Below are positions 6,616-14,190 of a stretch of DNA of 21,576 nt, one piece after another. The stretch lies in the NCBI GenBank assembly GCA_023399035.1, contig JAEWQX010000017.1:1-21576 (forward strand), read 5' to 3'. The notes under the pieces are model-generated. The model ran no database searches. It was given only the letters and a program-made list of their open reading frames with translations, and had not been told where the DNA came from. Within the stretch, counting starts at the first letter, position 1, and each line of letters begins with the position of its first letter. This DNA is from Bacillota bacterium (GTDB lineage Bacteria; Bacillota; Clostridia; Clostridiales; Clostridiaceae). A program made the position numbers and the translations under genes.

Positions 6616-7869
6616 ATGAAGCAGATGTTGAAAAAAATATTTATAACAGCAGTCACATTTTTTACTATTGCAGCAGTACCTGCATCAGAGGTGAGTATAT
6701 TTACTACAAAAGCCTGTGCAGCTACTAGTGATGATGGAAAACTTACAAAATTAACATTAAAAAAATCTAGTGGTGGAAGTATTCAATTATATGATGATAA
6801 TGACTATAAAAGCAAAAATGAGGTAGACAACGATGAGGTTGAGCCTAAAACAACATATTATGCAAGAACTTCAGCATCAAAGATTAAAATTGACGTTGAT
6901 GGAGTTGATGATGACTATGTAAGGCTTTTTGTGGGGACAAGCAGTTCTGAAAAAGGTGTCAAGGTTGGAAAGACAGCAAGCTTATCATCAGGAACTAATA
7001 AAATAACAGTAAGAGTATATAATGAAGAACCGTCAAGCAGTATTAAATATAAAGATAAAGATGATGTAGAATATGAGTATACAATAAAGGTTAAATATAC
7101 TGGTGACGACGATGATGATGACGATGATGATGACGAAGATTATGATGATGTTTATTTAAAAAGTATAACATTAAGCGATGGTGAAATAGATTTTTCTAAA
7201 AGAACAACTAAGTATGATGTTTATGTGGCTTCATCAGTAGATGAAATAACAATAAAAGCAAAACCAGAGGATGAAGACTATACTGTGACAATTGATGGAA
7301 CAGAAGTAGATGATGACGATAATTATAAGGAAGAAGTATCGCTAAATAAAGGTAAAAATACAATTGAAATTGAAGTAGAAGATGAAGATGAGGATGAATA
7401 TAGAATTTATACATTGTATATTTACAGGGGTGAAACATCAGGAAGTACAAATAATAATAGTATAATTAACAATGGAAATAATGTAAATCAGTATAACCCT
7501 ATTACATCAAGCCCTGTTATTTCAACTCAGCCTAATTATCAGCCAACTAACTTAAAAGTGAATCAGTGGGTTTTAACTAATGGAAAGTGGCAGCGTTTGG
7601 ATTCACTTGGAAAACCATTAACAAGCCAATGGTTTCTAGATAGTAATACAGGAAAATATTATTATCTTGGAGCAGATGGAAATATGGCAACAGGATGGAT
7701 TTATATGAGTGGAAAATGGTACTTGCTTGATAGTAGCGGGGCAATGCTTACAGGATGGCAGTATTCAAATGGAAACTATTATTACTTAAATCCTGCAAAT
7801 GGAGAACTGGTTACAAATGCATATGTGGGACCATATAGAGTAGATGCTACAGGAGCATGGGTAAGATAG
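6616..7869 (+). CDS. Secreted protein with cadherin-like beta-sandwich domains and C-terminal cell-wall-binding repeats
   Basis: The protein has 417 residues. A signal peptide (KKIFITAVTFFTIAAVPA region, probable cleavage after TKACA) sends it out of the cell. Two domains with the pattern LTKLTLKKSSGG ... YEYTIKV and YLKSITLSDGEIDF ... YRIYTLYI match cadherin-like beta-sandwich repeats of clostridial surface proteins. A run of ten Asp (about residues 164-175) links them, and more acidic patches follow, so calcium binding is possible. An Asn-rich linker leads to the last ~100 residues, with three or four choline-binding-type repeats (TGWIYMSGKWYLLDSSGAM, TGWQYSNGNYYYLNP). These normally attach proteins to the cell wall. 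No enzyme domain is visible. ATG 6616 is chosen over 6601 because the ribosome site GGGAGG lies at 6603-6608, between them. It is a single-gene unit. Confidence 0.82.
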   Translation: MKQMLKKIFITAVTFFTIAAVPASEVSIFTTKACAATSDDGKLTKLTLKKSSGGSIQLYDDNDYKSKNEVDNDEVEPKTTYYARTSASKIKIDVDGVDDDYVRLFVGTSSSEKGVKVGKTASLSSGTNKITVRVYNEEPSSSIKYKDKDDVEYEYTIKVKYTGDDDDDDDDDDEDYDDVYLKSITLSDGEIDFSKRTTKYDVYVASSVDEITIKAKPEDEDYTVTIDGTEVDDDDNYKEEVSLNKGKNTIEIEVEDEDEDEYRIYTLYIYRGETSGSTNNNSIINNGNNVNQYNPITSSPVISTQPNYQPTNLKVNQWVLTNGKWQRLDSLGKPLTSQWFLDSNTGKYYYLGADGNMATGWIYMSGKWYLLDSSGAMLTGWQYSNGNYYYLNPANGELVTNAYVGPYRVDATGAWVR

Positions 7870-7879
7870 AATAAATTAT

Positions 7880-7917
7880 AAACTGTATCAGATTAATTTT
7901 CTGATACAGTTTTTTTA
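7880..7917 (+). terminator. Terminator of the cell-wall protein gene
   Basis: aaactgtatcag (7880-7891) pairs exactly with ctgatacagttt (7901-7912), followed by a T-run to 7916. The rest of the 324-base gap holds a possible promoter and hairpin listed below, and otherwise AT-rich sequence with no gene that I can see. Confidence 0.92.
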
Positions 7918-8071
7918 TTATTTTTACTAAATTTTTTATTAATTAATTAGGTTTTAAAGTAGATAATTATTGAAAAGCTTATAGAAACTATTCAAATCCA
8001 GATGAAAATATTTATGTTGAGGCTTTTATAAAGTTACTTAAGAAAAAATTAAGGAAATTTTATTGTGAAAT

Positions 8072-8168
8072 TTAACATATATTATGGGAAAATCTGTATA
8101 ATATGATTATACGTACAGCATAAAGCGTTACGTAAAATAATCTGTTTATTATAAATATGCAGATTATT
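8072..8168 (+). promoter_or_regulatory. Possible promoter and leader hairpin of the lipoprotein gene
   Basis: TATAAT at 8097-8102 is a perfect -10; the best -35 is TTAACA at 8072-8077 with a long 19-base spacer. In the predicted leader, aataatctg (8136-8144) pairs exactly with cagattatt (8160-8168) around 15 bases, and an imperfect repeat of tacgta lies at about 8110-8134. The hairpin ends about 12 bases before the ribosome site, so it could influence translation. Confidence 0.4.
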
Positions 8169-8193
8169 ATATTTATAATGTGGGGGGATTAAA

Positions 8194-9210
8194 ATGAAAT
8201 TAAAAAAGACATTGGCTCTTATTTTGGGAGCTGCATTAAGTGTTGCAAGCTTAACTGGATGCAGTCAGACTACAATGAATTATGCGGATGAGCTTGCAAA
8301 AACAGAAAAGTGGGAAGCTACATCATCTGAGATGAGTGGAAAAGTATCTATTAATGCACAGGGAATTAACGAAGACATAAATTTTACATCAACAGGATAT
8401 GCTACAGGAGATAAAGCATACGCTAAGGTAGATTTTACTACAACAGATACTACATTAAATCTAAAAATACCTTCAATTGAAATGTACATCGATAATGGAG
8501 TAAGTTATATAAATAAGAGTTATTATGAGGGACTTTATAGTAATAATGGTTTAGAAGTACCTAAGAAATTGAAAGAACTGAATGCTGATTATATTGCAGT
8601 AGATTCAGGAATAGATGTAGCAGCAATGAAGTCATTAACAAGTGAACCTGAAACAATGAATACTCTTATAAAATCAATCTTTGGAGACAGTGATATAGAT
8701 CTTCCATATATTCAGAATGGAAGAGAGTACACTATGAATCTTAACAGCAATGATGCAGTAGATTTAGGTGTTAAAGGAATTAAGGCAGCTGCTGATAATT
8801 TGGAAAATATTAATAGTACATTTAAGTTAAATCTTACAGCTGATAATATTGCAAGTTTCAAGACTTTTGTAAAGGATCAGGCTTTTAACAATGGTATAGC
8901 AGCAGTTAAAGAAGCAGTTGCAGGTTCAACAATTTCAAGCAAAGAAGTATTCACTGATGATAAATATACTATGGATTTAGGCTTAAATTTAGTAGTAAAA
9001 GATTTTGGTAATATTTCTGTAGATATGACTGGTTCAAGTTCTAAGAGTGAGGTTAAAGAAATAGCAATGCCAACTAATTTTGTAAAACTTACTGAAGAAC
9101 AGTTACAGTCTATTATTTCTGAAGGCAATGAAGAACAAATTACTTCACAGACTGCTTATTCAAAAGAATCATTAAATTTAAAACATATTATAGCTAAGAC
9201 AGCTGCATAA
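8194..9210 (+). CDS. Lipoprotein of unknown function
   Basis: The protein has 338 residues. The start MKLKKTLALILGAALSVASL runs into the lipobox LTGC, so Cys 23 should carry the lipid anchor on the outer face of the membrane. I do not recognise the mature part. It is rich in Asp, Asn, Ser and Thr, with alternating short beta-like stretches (SGKVSINAQGINEDINFTST, TLNLKIPSIEMYIDNGVSYI) that recall LolA/LppX-type carrier folds, but this is only an impression. There is one Cys (the lipid one), no catalytic signature and no membrane segment besides the signal. The ribosome site GGGGGG is about eight bases before ATG. It stands alone between its possible promoter and a terminator. Confidence 0.8.
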   Translation: MKLKKTLALILGAALSVASLTGCSQTTMNYADELAKTEKWEATSSEMSGKVSINAQGINEDINFTSTGYATGDKAYAKVDFTTTDTTLNLKIPSIEMYIDNGVSYINKSYYEGLYSNNGLEVPKKLKELNADYIAVDSGIDVAAMKSLTSEPETMNTLIKSIFGDSDIDLPYIQNGREYTMNLNSNDAVDLGVKGIKAAADNLENINSTFKLNLTADNIASFKTFVKDQAFNNGIAAVKEAVAGSTISSKEVFTDDKYTMDLGLNLVVKDFGNISVDMTGSSSKSEVKEIAMPTNFVKLTEEQLQSIISEGNEEQITSQTAYSKESLNLKHIIAKTAA

Positions 9211-9240
9211 GATAAATTTAATATTTAGCATAGCCCAATA

Positions 9241-9300
9241 AATACTCTCTTTATAGGAACAGTATAGATGACCTGTTTTCTATAGAGGGGGTATTTTTTA
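9241..9300 (+). terminator. Terminator of the unknown lipoprotein gene
   Basis: aatactctctttataggaacag (left arm from 9241) pairs with the segment 9272-9294 (ending tatagagggggtatt) with some G-U pairs, then a T-run at 9293-9299. Confidence 0.85.
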
Positions 9301-9353
9301 TTGTAAATTATGTGCATTGATAAATTCAGAATATTTTAATTGTAAATAATAAA

Positions 9354-9413
9354 TTTGAACATATTGTTTTGAACATTAAAAGGTGTTAATATGTTATTGT
9401 TCAAAAAATGAAC
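9354..9413. promoter_or_regulatory. Cluster of GAAC/GTTC half-sites before the phosphonate operon
   Basis: TTTGAACAT occurs at 9354-9362 and again at 9368-9376, the inverse TGTTCAAA at 9398-9405, and a fourth half-site TGAAC at 9409-9413. The repeats cover the region where the operon promoter should lie; TTGAAC at 9369 with tgttat 17 bases later is one weak promoter candidate. A similar cluster lies before nfnAB at 14051-14114. Confidence 0.4.
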
Positions 9414-9443
9414 CTAATAAATATATAAAAGGGGGCAGAAAAA

Positions 9444-10220
9444 ATGAGAGTGAAAACAGCAGTTATTTTAGCAGCAGGTATGGGGACGAGATTGAACGAT
9501 GTGACTAAAGGCCTTATACCTAAAGGTTTTCTTTTAATAAACGGTAAAACTCTTATTGAAAGATCTATAGAAAAATTACGGAGCATAGGAATAGAAAAAA
9601 TTTATATAGTTACAGGTTATCAGCATGAATATTATGAAGAACTTGCACAAAAATATAGTTTTATTGAAACTAAAAGAAACAGATACTATAGGACTACAGG
9701 TAGTATGGCATCCCTTGCTATTTTAGAAAATGAATTAAAAGAGGATTTTATACTTTTAGAAAGCGATATTATTTATGAAGTCTATGGCCTTATGAAAGCA
9801 GCAGTTTTTAATGATAGTGACTGTGTTTTATTAAGTGGAACGACTAATTCTGGAGATGAGTGTTATGTAGAAGTAAAAAATGATAATCTATATAAGATTT
9901 CTAAAGATATAAATAAAATAGGACAAGTATATGGTGAACTTGTAGGAATATCAAAAATATCATTAGATCTATATAAGGATATGCTTAAGGAATACAGAAA
10001 GTTTATGGATAATATTAAGTATGATGAAGAATATTATCAATCTACAAATAAAATAAGAACTAGATATGATTATGAAAATGCTATTTTTGATACAGCACAA
10101 AATAGGAAAATAGGATATTTAAAAATTGACAATCTTGTGTGGGGAGAAATTGATGATAAAAATCAATTGGAAAGAGTAAAAAATATAATTCTACCGAGAC
10201 TAGAGAAAATTAATGCATAA
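9444..10220 (+). CDS. pntC: CTP:phosphonate (AEP/phosphocholine-type) cytidylyltransferase, LicC/PntC-like
   Basis: The protein has 258 residues. It is a single-domain sugar-nucleotidyltransferase fold like LicC and PntC, which load phosphocholine or 2-aminoethylphosphonate (AEP) onto CMP. The nucleotide loop LAAGMGTRL is at residues 9-17 with the following P-K pair at 26-27; YYRTTGSMASLAIL gives the substrate/base region, LLESDIIYE the metal Asp at about 108, and WGEIDDKNQL the second metal site at about 237. Followed directly by pepM, ppd and phnW, its substrate is most likely AEP, giving CMP-AEP. The ribosome site AAGGGGG is about eight bases before ATG. It is the first gene of the operon, 52 bases before pepM with no terminator between. 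It appears intact. Phosphocholine activity is the main alternative. Confidence 0.8.
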   Translation: MRVKTAVILAAGMGTRLNDVTKGLIPKGFLLINGKTLIERSIEKLRSIGIEKIYIVTGYQHEYYEELAQKYSFIETKRNRYYRTTGSMASLAILENELKEDFILLESDIIYEVYGLMKAAVFNDSDCVLLSGTTNSGDECYVEVKNDNLYKISKDINKIGQVYGELVGISKISLDLYKDMLKEYRKFMDNIKYDEEYYQSTNKIRTRYDYENAIFDTAQNRKIGYLKIDNLVWGEIDDKNQLERVKNIILPRLEKINA

Positions 10221-10272
10221 GGAATGCAAAGAGTTTTTATATAAAATATGATTTAGGGAAGGAAGAATAATT

Positions 10273-11316
10273 TTGAAAACAGTTTATATGGCAATGAGTG
10301 CAGATATAGTTCATCAGGGACATTTAAATGTAATTAATGAGGCAAGAAAGCTAGGTGAAGTTATTATAGGACTTCATACTGATGATGTAATAAGAGGATA
10401 TTGGAGGAATCCAATAATGAAGTATGATGAAAGACGAGAAGTTATTGAAAATATAAAGGGAATTAAAAAAGTTATTCCTCAGGACACACTTGACCAGGTA
10501 CCTAATATATGCAGGCTAAAACCTGATTATGTTGTACATGGAGATGACTGGAGAGAAGGACCACAGAAAGAATTAAGGACAAAAGTAATATGTGCACTAA
10601 AGGAATATGGTGGTCAGCTTATTGAAGTGCCATATACTAAAGGTGTATCTATTTCAAAATTGGATGAAGAAATTATGGAAATAGGTGTTACTCCCCAGAT
10701 GAGAATGAAGAAGCTTAAGGAAATGATTTATTCAAAAAAACCTGTAAGGATACTTGAAGCACATAATGGACTTACAGGATTAATTGTAGAGAAGACTAAG
10801 ATAGAAAAGGATGGAAGAATAAAGGAATTTGATGGAATGTGGGTAAGCTCATTGTGTGATTCAACTGCAAAGGGGAAGCCTGATATAGAGCTTATTGATT
10901 TAACATCGAGACTTAACACTATAAATGATATTTTAGAAGTGACAACTAAACCAATTATAGTTGATGGTGATACAGGAGGTCAGATAGAACATTTTGTTTA
11001 TACAGTAAAGACATTAGAAAGACTGGGAGTATCAGCTATTATTATTGAAGATAAGACTGGACTTAAGAAGAATTCTCTTTTTGGAACAGAAGTAAAACAA
11101 ACTCAGGATACCATAGAACATTTTTCAGAAAAAATAATGGCAGGAAGAGAAGCAAGGGTTACCAGTGATTTTATGATAATTGCAAGGATTGAAAGTCTTA
11201 TTGCAAAGGCTGGAATGGATGATGCGGTGAAGAGAGCAAAAGCATATATAAAAGCAGGTGCTGATGGAATAATGATTCATAGCAAACTATTTTATATTTT
11301 GGGTAAAATCAACTAA
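10273..11316 (+). CDS. pepM: Cytidylyltransferase-PEP mutase fusion, C-terminally truncated
   Basis: The 347 residues hold two domains. Residues 1-135 are a glycerol-3-phosphate-type cytidylyltransferase: the HxGH motif HQGH at 14-17, KYDERREVI, VVHGDDW and the closing GVSISKL. Residues about 160-338 are phosphoenolpyruvate mutase, which isomerises PEP to phosphonopyruvate: LEAHNGLTGLIVE, FDGMW (Asp 187), VDGDTGG (Asp 231 and 233), EDKTGLKKNS (residues 259-268, the mutase signature), ARIES (Arg 305) and IMIHSK (His 336). After Lys 338 only nine residues follow, LFYILGKIN, where the family has roughly 90 more, including the last barrel helix that swaps between subunits. All active-site motifs remain, so the fault is structural. 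TTG at 10273 is the start, seven bases after GGAAG. The same fusion is known in Bacteroides-type phosphonate loci. Activity is doubtful. Confidence 0.85.
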   Translation: MKTVYMAMSADIVHQGHLNVINEARKLGEVIIGLHTDDVIRGYWRNPIMKYDERREVIENIKGIKKVIPQDTLDQVPNICRLKPDYVVHGDDWREGPQKELRTKVICALKEYGGQLIEVPYTKGVSISKLDEEIMEIGVTPQMRMKKLKEMIYSKKPVRILEAHNGLTGLIVEKTKIEKDGRIKEFDGMWVSSLCDSTAKGKPDIELIDLTSRLNTINDILEVTTKPIIVDGDTGGQIEHFVYTVKTLERLGVSAIIIEDKTGLKKNSLFGTEVKQTQDTIEHFSEKIMAGREARVTSDFMIIARIESLIAKAGMDDAVKRAKAYIKAGADGIMIHSKLFYILGKIN

Positions 11317-11348
11317 TTTTAATAAGGAATGAAGGGATTAATTTAACT

Positions 11349-11456
11349 ATGATTGATGCACATATATTTTATAAAAATCTTAAAGAAAATAATATTGAAT
11401 TTTTTACTGGAGTCCCAGATTCGCTTTTAAAATCAATCTGTGCATATATAAAATGA
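11349..11456 (+). pseudogene. ppd: N-terminal fragment of phosphonopyruvate decarboxylase
   Basis: A 35-codon frame starts with ATG 11349 after the ribosome site GAAGGGA. It reads MIDAHIFYKNLKENNIEFF followed by TGVPDSLLKSICAYI, the well-known start of the thiamine-diphosphate enzyme phosphonopyruvate decarboxylase. It stops at TGA 11454-11456, overlapping the next ATG by the sequence ATGA. The catalytic Glu region and the rest of the pyrimidine-binding domain, which should follow, are absent. Confidence 0.8.
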
Positions 11457-12004
11457 AAGAAAACGCTGTAATTGTATTTACTACAGGAATGGCATCAAGA
11501 GAATTATTTGAATTAAGGGAAAAGAATGAACAGGATCATAAAAAAGATTTTTTGACCGTTGGCTCTATGGGACATGCATCTCAGATTGCTTTAGGGATCG
11601 CGCTGACAAAGAGAGAATGCGATGTATATTGTATTGACGGTGATGGTGCAATGATAATGCACTTAGGAGGAATGGCTATTATTGGAGATAAAGGTCCGAT
11701 TAACTTTAAGCATATACTGATAAATAATGGAGCTCACGATTCTGTAGGAGGGCAGGATACTGTTGGATTTAAAATAAATGTTCAAGAGATTGCTAAGTCT
11801 TGCGGATATAAGAGGGTATATTCATGTTCCACTAAGGGAGAATTGGAAAGATGTTTAAAGATAATAATGAATTGTGATGGTCCTGTGTTATTAGAAATAA
11901 AGGTGAAAAAAGGTGCACGTAAAGATTTGGGGAGGCCTACTACAACACCTATTGAAAATAAAAAATCATTTATGGAATTTTTAAATAGCCTGCCTGAAAA
12001 ATAA
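11453..12004 (+). pseudogene. ppd: C-terminal (PP-domain) part of phosphonopyruvate decarboxylase
   Basis: These 183 residues match the C-terminal half of Ppd, which converts phosphonopyruvate to phosphonoacetaldehyde and CO2. Visible are ENAVIVFTTGMASRELFE, FLTVGSMGHASQIALGIAL, the thiamine-diphosphate/Mg motif DGDGAMIMH ending in INN, GAHDSVGGQDTVGF, and the C-terminal GARKDLGRPTTTP. Relative to the family (about 370-380 residues), some 150 residues are missing between this part and the N-terminal fragment just upstream, and the two parts are in different frames. There is no ribosome site for this ATG, so it could be made only by coupling through the ATGA overlap. Without its pyrimidine domain and the conserved Glu it should not bind thiamine diphosphate correctly. 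Sulfopyruvate decarboxylase has separate domain subunits, but there both are full domains, unlike here. Confidence 0.82.
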
Positions 12005-12026
12005 GTTTGGAAGAAGGTATATAATA

Positions 12027-13211
12027 ATGGTAAAGAGAAGTATTCTGCTAAATCCAGGTCCAGCAACAACGACTGATACAGTGAAGTATGCTCAAATAGT
12101 TTCTGATATATGTCCAAGAGAAAAGGATTTTGGAGATATAATGGAGTTTATTTCAAGGGAACTTACAAGTTTTGTTGGAAGTAACAAAGAGTATGCTTCG
12201 GTTTTATTTGGAGGTTCAGGAACAGCAGCAGTAGAATCCATAATAAGTTCAGTTGTTGATGATGATATTATTTTGATAATAAACAATGGAGCATATGGAA
12301 AAAGAATTTGTGAAATGGCTGAGATTTATGATTTGAACTATATAGAATTTAAGGGATCGCCTGTATATGGAATAGATTATTTTAAGCTTGAAGAAATTAT
12401 TTCTTTAGTTAATAAAAAAGGAATAAGTATAATGGATACATCTGAAAAGTATACTGATATATTAGGTAAGTACAATATTAAAAATGAATTTAAGAGAAAA
12501 AGGAAAATAAGTCATATAGCAGTTGTACATCATGAAACAACAACTGGAATATTAAATGATATCTGCAGGATAGGCAGTATGTGCAGAAAGTATGATATAG
12601 ATTTGATTGTTGATGCAATGAGTTCTTTTGCTGGTATTCCTATAAAAATGGACGAAGCAAACATAAAATATCTTGCATCAAGTTCTAATAAATGCATTCA
12701 GGGGATGGCAGGAATAAGTTTTGTAATAGCACAAAGAAGAGCTTTAAACAATACAAAAAGAATTAAGGCCAGAAATCTGTATTTAAATTTATTTAAGCAG
12801 TATGAATATTTTAATCAAAATTATCAAATGAGATTTACTCCACCAGTTCAGGTTCTTTATGCTTTAAAACAAGCTATAATTGAAGCAAAGCAGGAAACTA
12901 TTGAAAAGCGAAATAAGAGATATGTAGAATGCTGTGAAATACTTTGGGAATGCCTTGATAAATTAAATTTAAAGATACTTGTGCCTAAAGAAAAGTCATC
13001 CATGCTGCTTACATCTGTAATAGAACCAGAATTAATAGGATACAATTTTAAAGATCTTCATGATTTTATGTATATAAGAGGATTTACAATTTATCCAGGA
13101 AAGGTTTCATCTTATGATACATTCAGAATTGCTAATATAGGGGATATATATCCTGAAAATATGATGAAGTTTACGGAACTTTTAGAAGAGTACATTCAGT
13201 CTTTTCAGTAA
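12027..13211 (+). CDS. phnW: 2-Aminoethylphosphonate:pyruvate transaminase
   Basis: The protein has 394 residues and belongs to the PLP-dependent class V aminotransferases. It interconverts phosphonoacetaldehyde plus alanine and AEP plus pyruvate, the third step of the pathway. Motifs: ILLNPGPATTTDTVK at the start, PRE near residue 31, FGGSGTAAVES, VVHHETTTGILN, DAMSSFAG with the PLP Asp, and SSSNKCIQG with the Schiff-base Lys 222, then a C-terminal TFRIANIG. It is somewhat longer than usual (about 365) because of an insert around residues 125-160 before VVHHETTTG. The ribosome site AAGAAGGT precedes ATG by about ten bases, and the gene starts 22 bases after ppd. It is the last gene of the operon and looks intact. 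Used alone, it would more likely act on imported AEP than in synthesis; that is inference. Confidence 0.88.
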   Translation: MVKRSILLNPGPATTTDTVKYAQIVSDICPREKDFGDIMEFISRELTSFVGSNKEYASVLFGGSGTAAVESIISSVVDDDIILIINNGAYGKRICEMAEIYDLNYIEFKGSPVYGIDYFKLEEIISLVNKKGISIMDTSEKYTDILGKYNIKNEFKRKRKISHIAVVHHETTTGILNDICRIGSMCRKYDIDLIVDAMSSFAGIPIKMDEANIKYLASSSNKCIQGMAGISFVIAQRRALNNTKRIKARNLYLNLFKQYEYFNQNYQMRFTPPVQVLYALKQAIIEAKQETIEKRNKRYVECCEILWECLDKLNLKILVPKEKSSMLLTSVIEPELIGYNFKDLHDFMYIRGFTIYPGKVSSYDTFRIANIGDIYPENMMKFTELLEEYIQSFQ

Positions 13212-13258
13212 AAAATAGTAAAAGCATATTATATCAATATGCTTTTACTATTTTTTTA
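13211..13258 (+). terminator. Terminator of the phosphonate operon
   Basis: 13211-13230 (ending aaagcatatt) pairs exactly with 13236-13255 over 20 bases, followed by T to 13257. Confidence 0.93.
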
Positions 13259-13310
13259 GTTAAGTTAAAGTGATGATGGATTATTCAATCTTAATTTCAT
13301 TGTAAATAGA

Positions 13311-13364
13311 AAAAATAAGATAATTATCAACAGTCAATGTCCTATTGATAATTATCTTATTTTT
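13311..13364 (-). terminator. Terminator of the minus-strand methyltransferase gene
   Basis: 13311-13330 (aaaaataagataattatcaa) and 13345-13364 are exact reverse complements, a 20-bp stem five bases after the minus-strand stop codon. A-runs on the left become a T-run on the minus strand, so it serves that gene and may also block read-through from phnW. Confidence 0.9.
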
Positions 13365-13368
13365 ATTG

Positions 13369-13932
13369 TTATTTATCTAATTTTAAAGATACATTGAATC
13401 TGCATGGATTATAGTATCCATCAGTTATTCTCCAGTCCTTAAACTTTTCTTTTGTATAAAGCAGATGTGTATCTCTGTGCGAAGTAATAGGAAGGTCTCC
13501 AATAAATATAGCTTTTTTAGCAACTCTTTTTAATTCTGAAATTGCCTGATCAGCATATTCCATGTTTGGGAAGTAGTGAAAGGCACCAAAGCAGAATACT
13601 TTATCAAAAGTGTTATCCTTGAATATTAAATCATTGGCTTCACCATGAAGAACGGAATTATTTAGTATTTCAATGTGTCTTTGAACTAAGGTTGTTGAGT
13701 AATCAACACCAACATATTTTGCACACTTAATGTACTGAGCAAGTCCACCAGCACCGCAAGCTACTTCTAAAACAGTATCAGTTTCTTTGATATCAAGTTC
13801 TTTAATTATATTTTCTGCTATTTTCTTTACATCGGCTGTAGTATCTTCATAGCCATCTAGTTCTGTTAAGTCATCGGTTTTTCCACGTCCTTTTCTCTCC
13901 CATACTTCTTTCCAATAAGACATATCTTCCAT
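13369..13932 (-). CDS. SAM-dependent methyltransferase (class I)
   Basis: The protein has 187 residues. The Rossmann-type fold of class I methyltransferases is clear: motif I VLEVACGAGGLAQY (residues 54-67), the acidic residue after strand 2 in VGVDYS (Asp 77), FKDNTFDKVFCFGAFHYF (104-121) with motif IV-like Asp 110, and the following helix ISELKRVAKKAIFIGD. The substrate cannot be told; it resembles small-molecule methyltransferases (UbiE/Methyltransf_11 type). ATG 13932 is the best start because GATGAGGA lies about eight bases upstream on the minus strand; an in-frame ATG nine bases later is less well placed. It is divergent from nfnAB, with which it shares a 360-base control region, and convergent with the phosphonate operon. 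Codon use is like its neighbours. Confidence 0.85.
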   Translation of the reverse strand: MEDMSYWKEVWERKGRGKTDDLTELDGYEDTTADVKKIAENIIKELDIKETDTVLEVACGAGGLAQYIKCAKYVGVDYSTTLVQRHIEILNNSVLHGEANDLIFKDNTFDKVFCFGAFHYFPNMEYADQAISELKRVAKKAIFIGDLPITSHRDTHLLYTKEKFKDWRITDGYYNPCRFNVSLKLDK

Positions 13933-13991
13933 AAATCAAATCCTCATCATATGAATATTATTATTGTGTATTAAATGATGAAATCTCTATG

Positions 13992-14025
13992 AACCCTTTA
14001 AAATCATCCTAAAGATTTTAGGGTT
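13992..14025 (-). repeat. Hairpin in the leader/promoter region of the methyltransferase gene
   Basis: aaccct and aaaatc (13992-14005, with a two-base bulge) pair with gattttagggtt (14014-14025). On the minus strand it lies 60 bases before the methyltransferase start and could be a leader structure or operator. Confidence 0.4.
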
Positions 14026-14050
14026 AATGGATATTTTATTAATTCATAGA

Positions 14051-14114
14051 AATAAGTTCATTTATTGAACGATATTATGTTAACATTGTTCAATGTTCAC
14101 AACAATAAGTTCAT
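14051..14114. promoter_or_regulatory. Cluster of GAAC/GTTC half-sites between the methyltransferase gene and nfnAB
   Basis: The 11-mer aataagttcat occurs at 14051-14061 and again at 14104-14114. Between them lies the inverted pair attgaac (14064-14070) and gttcaat (14088-14094), plus gttcac at 14095. TTGAAC-N9-TTAACATT here matches TTGAAC-N9-TGAACATT at 9355 in spacing and ends, so the two regions may share a regulator. With the CodY-like boxes below, these are the main features of the 360-base gap; the rest is plain AT-rich sequence. Confidence 0.4.
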
Positions 14115-14190
14115 ATAAAGTATTAATAATTAATTCGTTAGATAATAAATCTTTGAAAATAACTTTATAAAAAATTTCAAGAAGAAACAT

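Noticed and set aside
7208..7450. Minus-strand open frame across the Asp-rich surface protein
   Set aside because: It is the shadow of the repetitive acidic codons (His/Leu-rich translation), without ribosome site or recognisable domain.
11349..12004. A two-subunit decarboxylase like sulfopyruvate decarboxylase ComDE
   Set aside because: The upstream part is only 35 residues, far short of a complete pyrimidine-binding domain.
14071..14094. Rex-type redox operator (TTGTTAA-N4-TTAACAA) before nfnAB
   Set aside because: Only the GTTAAC core at 14079-14084 fits; the two arms needed for Rex are not there.
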